From a virus: a DNA stretch of 47,856 nucleotides. The notes beneath the pieces are model-generated. The model did no database searches and was not told the DNA's origin. It saw only the letters and a program-made list of their open reading frames with translations. Each line of letters begins with the position of its first letter. Position 1 is the stretch's first letter. Position numbers and translations under genes: made by a program. This document shows, one piece after another, positions 46,405 through 47,856 of this stretch. The stretch covers positions 1 to 47,856 of IMG/VR virus record IMGVR_UViG_3300037493_006469, one strand, 5' to 3'.

Positions 46405-46434
46405 TTGTACAAAAGGCGCACAGTACGCTATAAA
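46405..46434 (+). promoter_or_regulatory. Promoter candidate, plus strand
   Basis: TTGTAC (46405-46410), 18-base spacer, TATAAA (46429-46434). It would transcribe across the dyads toward the small gene at 46764. Weaker match than the 4580 and 10400 promoters. Confidence 0.4.
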
Positions 46435-46521
46435 CTACGGTATTGTGTGTAGTTACCGATAGACTGCGGATATACAATCCGCTGTTAGTCAATAGGGCGC
46501 AAGGGTTTAGGTGCAATAAAG

Positions 46522-46539
46522 TGCAATACATGTATTGCA
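46522..46539. promoter_or_regulatory. 18-bp perfect palindrome (operator candidate)
   Basis: TGCAATACATGTATTGCA reads the same on both strands; another TGCAATA lies ten bases upstream (46512-46518). Perfect 18-bp symmetry with a half-site repeat is what a dimeric repressor operator would show. Confidence 0.6.
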
Positions 46540-46605
46540 TTGTATGGCACTGCTCCCGATAGGGAGAGGGGAGAGGGGATTTTCGAAGCCGACATGACGT
46601 TTTGC

Positions 46606-46636
46606 GTCACATTGTGACAAAATTGTGCAACACAAT
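46606..46636. promoter_or_regulatory. Two adjacent short dyads
   Basis: GTCACATTGTGAC (46606-46618, 5-bp arms) and ATTGTGCAACACAAT (46622-46636, 6-bp arms) lie side by side with a shared ATTGTG half-site; a further TGACG/CGTCA pair covers 46595-46609. Related half-sites suggest a second operator or iteron-like set. Confidence 0.45.
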
Positions 46637-46763
46637 GGTCGCTCTTTCGTTCTTCATTGTCATATGTCCAGGAAAATCCTCGGTTGATTCTTTGGCGCAT
46701 TGTTTGCTTCATTGTTTTTCGGTTCGTTGACGCTACCACGTCGGCAACACAAGGGAGTACGCC

Positions 46764-46952
46764 ATGAAGAACACAAGGGAATCGATTATCGCCCTACTCG
46801 CCGAAGACATTCAGTTCATTGCGGAGAGGAGAGCAGAGAGGGCATGGCGGACCACGTACGAATTGACCGCCTCCGCTTCTGACGCCTCAATTGCGTCGAG
46901 GGAAACGTACGCGTCCGCTATTCGGGAAATGAAGGAAGTGTTTCAGGATTGA
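46764..46952 (+). CDS. Small hypothetical protein
   Basis: A 62-residue helical protein from ATG 46764 with AAGGGAG upstream, preceded by the recurring CAACACAAGGGAG leader motif. It is charged (for example EDIQFIAERRAERAWRTTYE) with an Ala/Ser-rich middle. It is the first gene after the control region and could be a small early regulator, though no DNA-binding motif is visible. Confidence 0.6.
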   Translation: MKNTRESIIALLAEDIQFIAERRAERAWRTTYELTASASDASIASRETYASAIREMKEVFQD

Positions 46953-46957
46953 CGCCC

Positions 46958-47053
46958 ATGGTACTCGAAACCCTTTGCATTGTAATTCCGCTCGCCCTTC
47001 TTTGTTCGATTTTCCCTTCGCTTGGCGACATTTTCGACGATATCTTTCGTTAG
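46958..47053 (+). CDS. 31-residue hydrophobic peptide
   Basis: ATG 46958 lies six bases after the previous stop. The product has one strongly hydrophobic stretch (LCIVIPLALLCSIF, about residues 6-19) and an acidic-aromatic tail (LGDIFDDIFR), like a single-pass membrane peptide. A hairpin follows (GACCGC/GCGGTC, 47053-47067). The ribosome-binding site is weak (AGGA ten bases upstream), so this is a modest call. Confidence 0.4.
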   Translation: MVLETLCIVIPLALLCSIFPSLGDIFDDIFR

Positions 47054-47141
47054 ACCGCTCGGCGGTCAAGCGTAATTGACCGCACCACAAACGTCGACAG
47101 TCGAAACCGCCATTTCGGCAACATACAATGGAGGCCGCACA

Positions 47142-47856
47142 ATGAAAGAATTGTCGGTATTGACACCGTGCCGGGCCGTCCGGCCGGTCTATCTGAAGTG
47201 TAACTATCTTCTCACGACAGATAGTACCAAAACCGTGAAAGGCGAAAAGATAGGTGTCCTCACCGGGATCCTTTACTTGGCGCCTGCCTGGGAATCCCGA
47301 CGCTGGAACATGTGCGCTTGGGCCGACGGTTGTGAGGAATGGTGTTTGGGCCATTCCAGCGGCCGCATGATCTATCCAGCGGCTAAGCGGGCCCGTATTG
47401 CCCGGACACGTTTCCTCATGTTGAACCGCCAAGGGTTCAAGGCGCGCCTTATGAGGGAAATCGCCCTGCTCGTCCGCCGCGCCCGGAAAGCTGGAATGGT
47501 TCCGGCGATCCGCTTGGATGGCTCTTCTGACGTGTCCTGGGAAACTATGTACCCGGACCTTTTCGCCATGTTCCCGGACGTGCAATTCTACGATTATACG
47601 AAAAACCCGGTCCGCATGGAAACCTATCGTCGGTCCGCCGCATGGCCAAAGAACTACCAGCTTGTCTACTCGGTCGGGGCGTCAACGGTGTCGCATATTG
47701 CGGCCGAGGGGATCCTTCGCTATGGTGGTAACGTTGCCGTGGTCTTCGACAAGGTTGACGTGTCCAAAACTTGGAACGGTTTCCCGATTGTCGACGGCGA
47801 CCTATCGGACGTCCGGTTCCGGGATCCTCCCGGAACTGTTGTTGGCTTAAAGGCGA
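47142..47856 (+). CDS. gp88-family phage protein, N-terminal 238 codons (continues at 134-186)
   Basis: ATG 47142 has GGAGG seven bases upstream. The protein shows the family's ordered landmarks: MCAWADGCEEWCLGHSSGRM near residues 56-75, a basic helix, AIRLDGSSDVSWETMYPDLF, FPDVQFYDYTKNP, YQLVYSVGAS, and GGNVAVVFDK followed by VDGDLSDVRFRDPPGTVVGL. The gene is cut by the window end and finishes at 186 on the other side (255 residues in all). Function unknown; gp88-like proteins recur in temperate and lytic phages. It precedes the DUF932-like gene, a common pairing. Confidence 0.85.
   Translation, partial: MKELSVLTPCRAVRPVYLKCNYLLTTDSTKTVKGEKIGVLTGILYLAPAWESRRWNMCAWADGCEEWCLGHSSGRMIYPAAKRARIARTRFLMLNRQGFKARLMREIALLVRRARKAGMVPAIRLDGSSDVSWETMYPDLFAMFPDVQFYDYTKNPVRMETYRRSAAWPKNYQLVYSVGASTVSHIAAEGILRYGGNVAVVFDKVDVSKTWNGFPIVDGDLSDVRFRDPPGTVVGLKA
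47731..47856. repeat. 126-bp terminal direct repeat, right copy
   Basis: Identical to 8-133; see that entry. Removing one copy gives a circular length near 47,730 bases. Confidence 0.9.

Larger units (their letters stand above)
46247..46763. other. Non-coding control region (operator/origin candidate)
   Basis: No gene is supported in about 520 bases. It holds a 12-bp palindrome (ATGATATATCAT, 46278-46289), the C-rich tract at 46304-46333, a 10-bp palindrome (46387-46396), a promoter candidate (46405-46434), two TGCAATA copies leading into an 18-bp palindrome (46522-46539), polypurine runs (46561-46580) and two dyads (46606-46636). It becomes markedly AT-richer from about 46430. Such density of dyads before the gp88 block suggests repressor control, a replication origin or both. 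Confidence 0.65.

Noticed and set aside
1-47856. CRISPR array
   Set aside because: No set of regularly spaced direct repeats was seen; repeated items are promoters, operators and short protein-level repeats.

Overview
The window looks like an essentially complete genome of a temperate tailed phage (Caudoviricetes) with a GC-rich bacterial host. Bases 8-133 recur exactly as 47731-47856, so the sequence closes into a circle of about 47.73 kb, and one gene (gp88 family) runs across the ends. Podovirus-like virion architecture is inferred from a long P22-type portal, an SU10-type (DUF5309-like) coat, a tail-hub-like protein and large internal-type proteins, with no tape-measure, sheath or tail-tube gene recognised. 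A tyrosine integrase argues for a temperate life cycle. The host cannot be named from the sequence.

Layout. (1) 46.2-47.9 kb and 1-3 kb, plus strand: a 520-base control region with palindromes and a C-rich/G-quadruplex tract, two tiny genes, gp88, a DUF932-like gene, the integrase and one unknown gene. (2) 3-11.2 kb, plus strand: an AT-rich inverted-repeat region (origin candidate), an AAA+/RecA-like helicase-type NTPase, a GGQ release-factor-domain protein behind a tRNA-like leader, family A DNA polymerase, an HTH protein, a Cas4/RecB-like nuclease and a small DNA-binding-type protein. Two near-identical sigma70-type promoter cassettes (4.58 and 10.40 kb) punctuate this arm. (3) 11.2-11.5 kb: a non-coding array of CCA-ended tRNA-like and hairpin RNAs. 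(4) 11.55-14.84 kb: one tightly overlapping operon with a deoxyribosyltransferase-like enzyme, a dATP/dGTP diphosphohydrolase-like enzyme, a formyltransferase, an SDR sugar epimerase/dehydratase and a DegT-type sugar aminotransferase. (5) 45.5 down to 15.3 kb, minus strand: terminase small and large subunits, methyltransferase, lipoprotein, glycosyltransferase, portal, scaffold-like protein, coat, a giant GT2-TPR-GT4 glycosyltransferase, adaptor, tail hub, three related tail proteins, internal proteins including a 2496-residue one, a small membrane protein and a ClpP-like protease.

How it fits together. The plus-strand arm handles lysogeny, replication and nucleotide/sugar metabolism; the minus-strand arm builds and packages the virion. 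The amino-sugar cassette plus two glycosyltransferase genes (three GT domains) suggest the phage makes and attaches an N-formylated amino sugar to something (virion, host surface or DNA). Six homing-type endonucleases of three folds (four HNH, one LAGLIDADG, one GIY-YIG) sit at the edges of core genes. The least expected elements are the tRNA-shaped RNAs: one overlaps the ribosome-binding site of the GGQ gene, and the others form a tandem array with encoded CCA ends but aberrant loops. All functions here are from reading the sequence; no searches were run.
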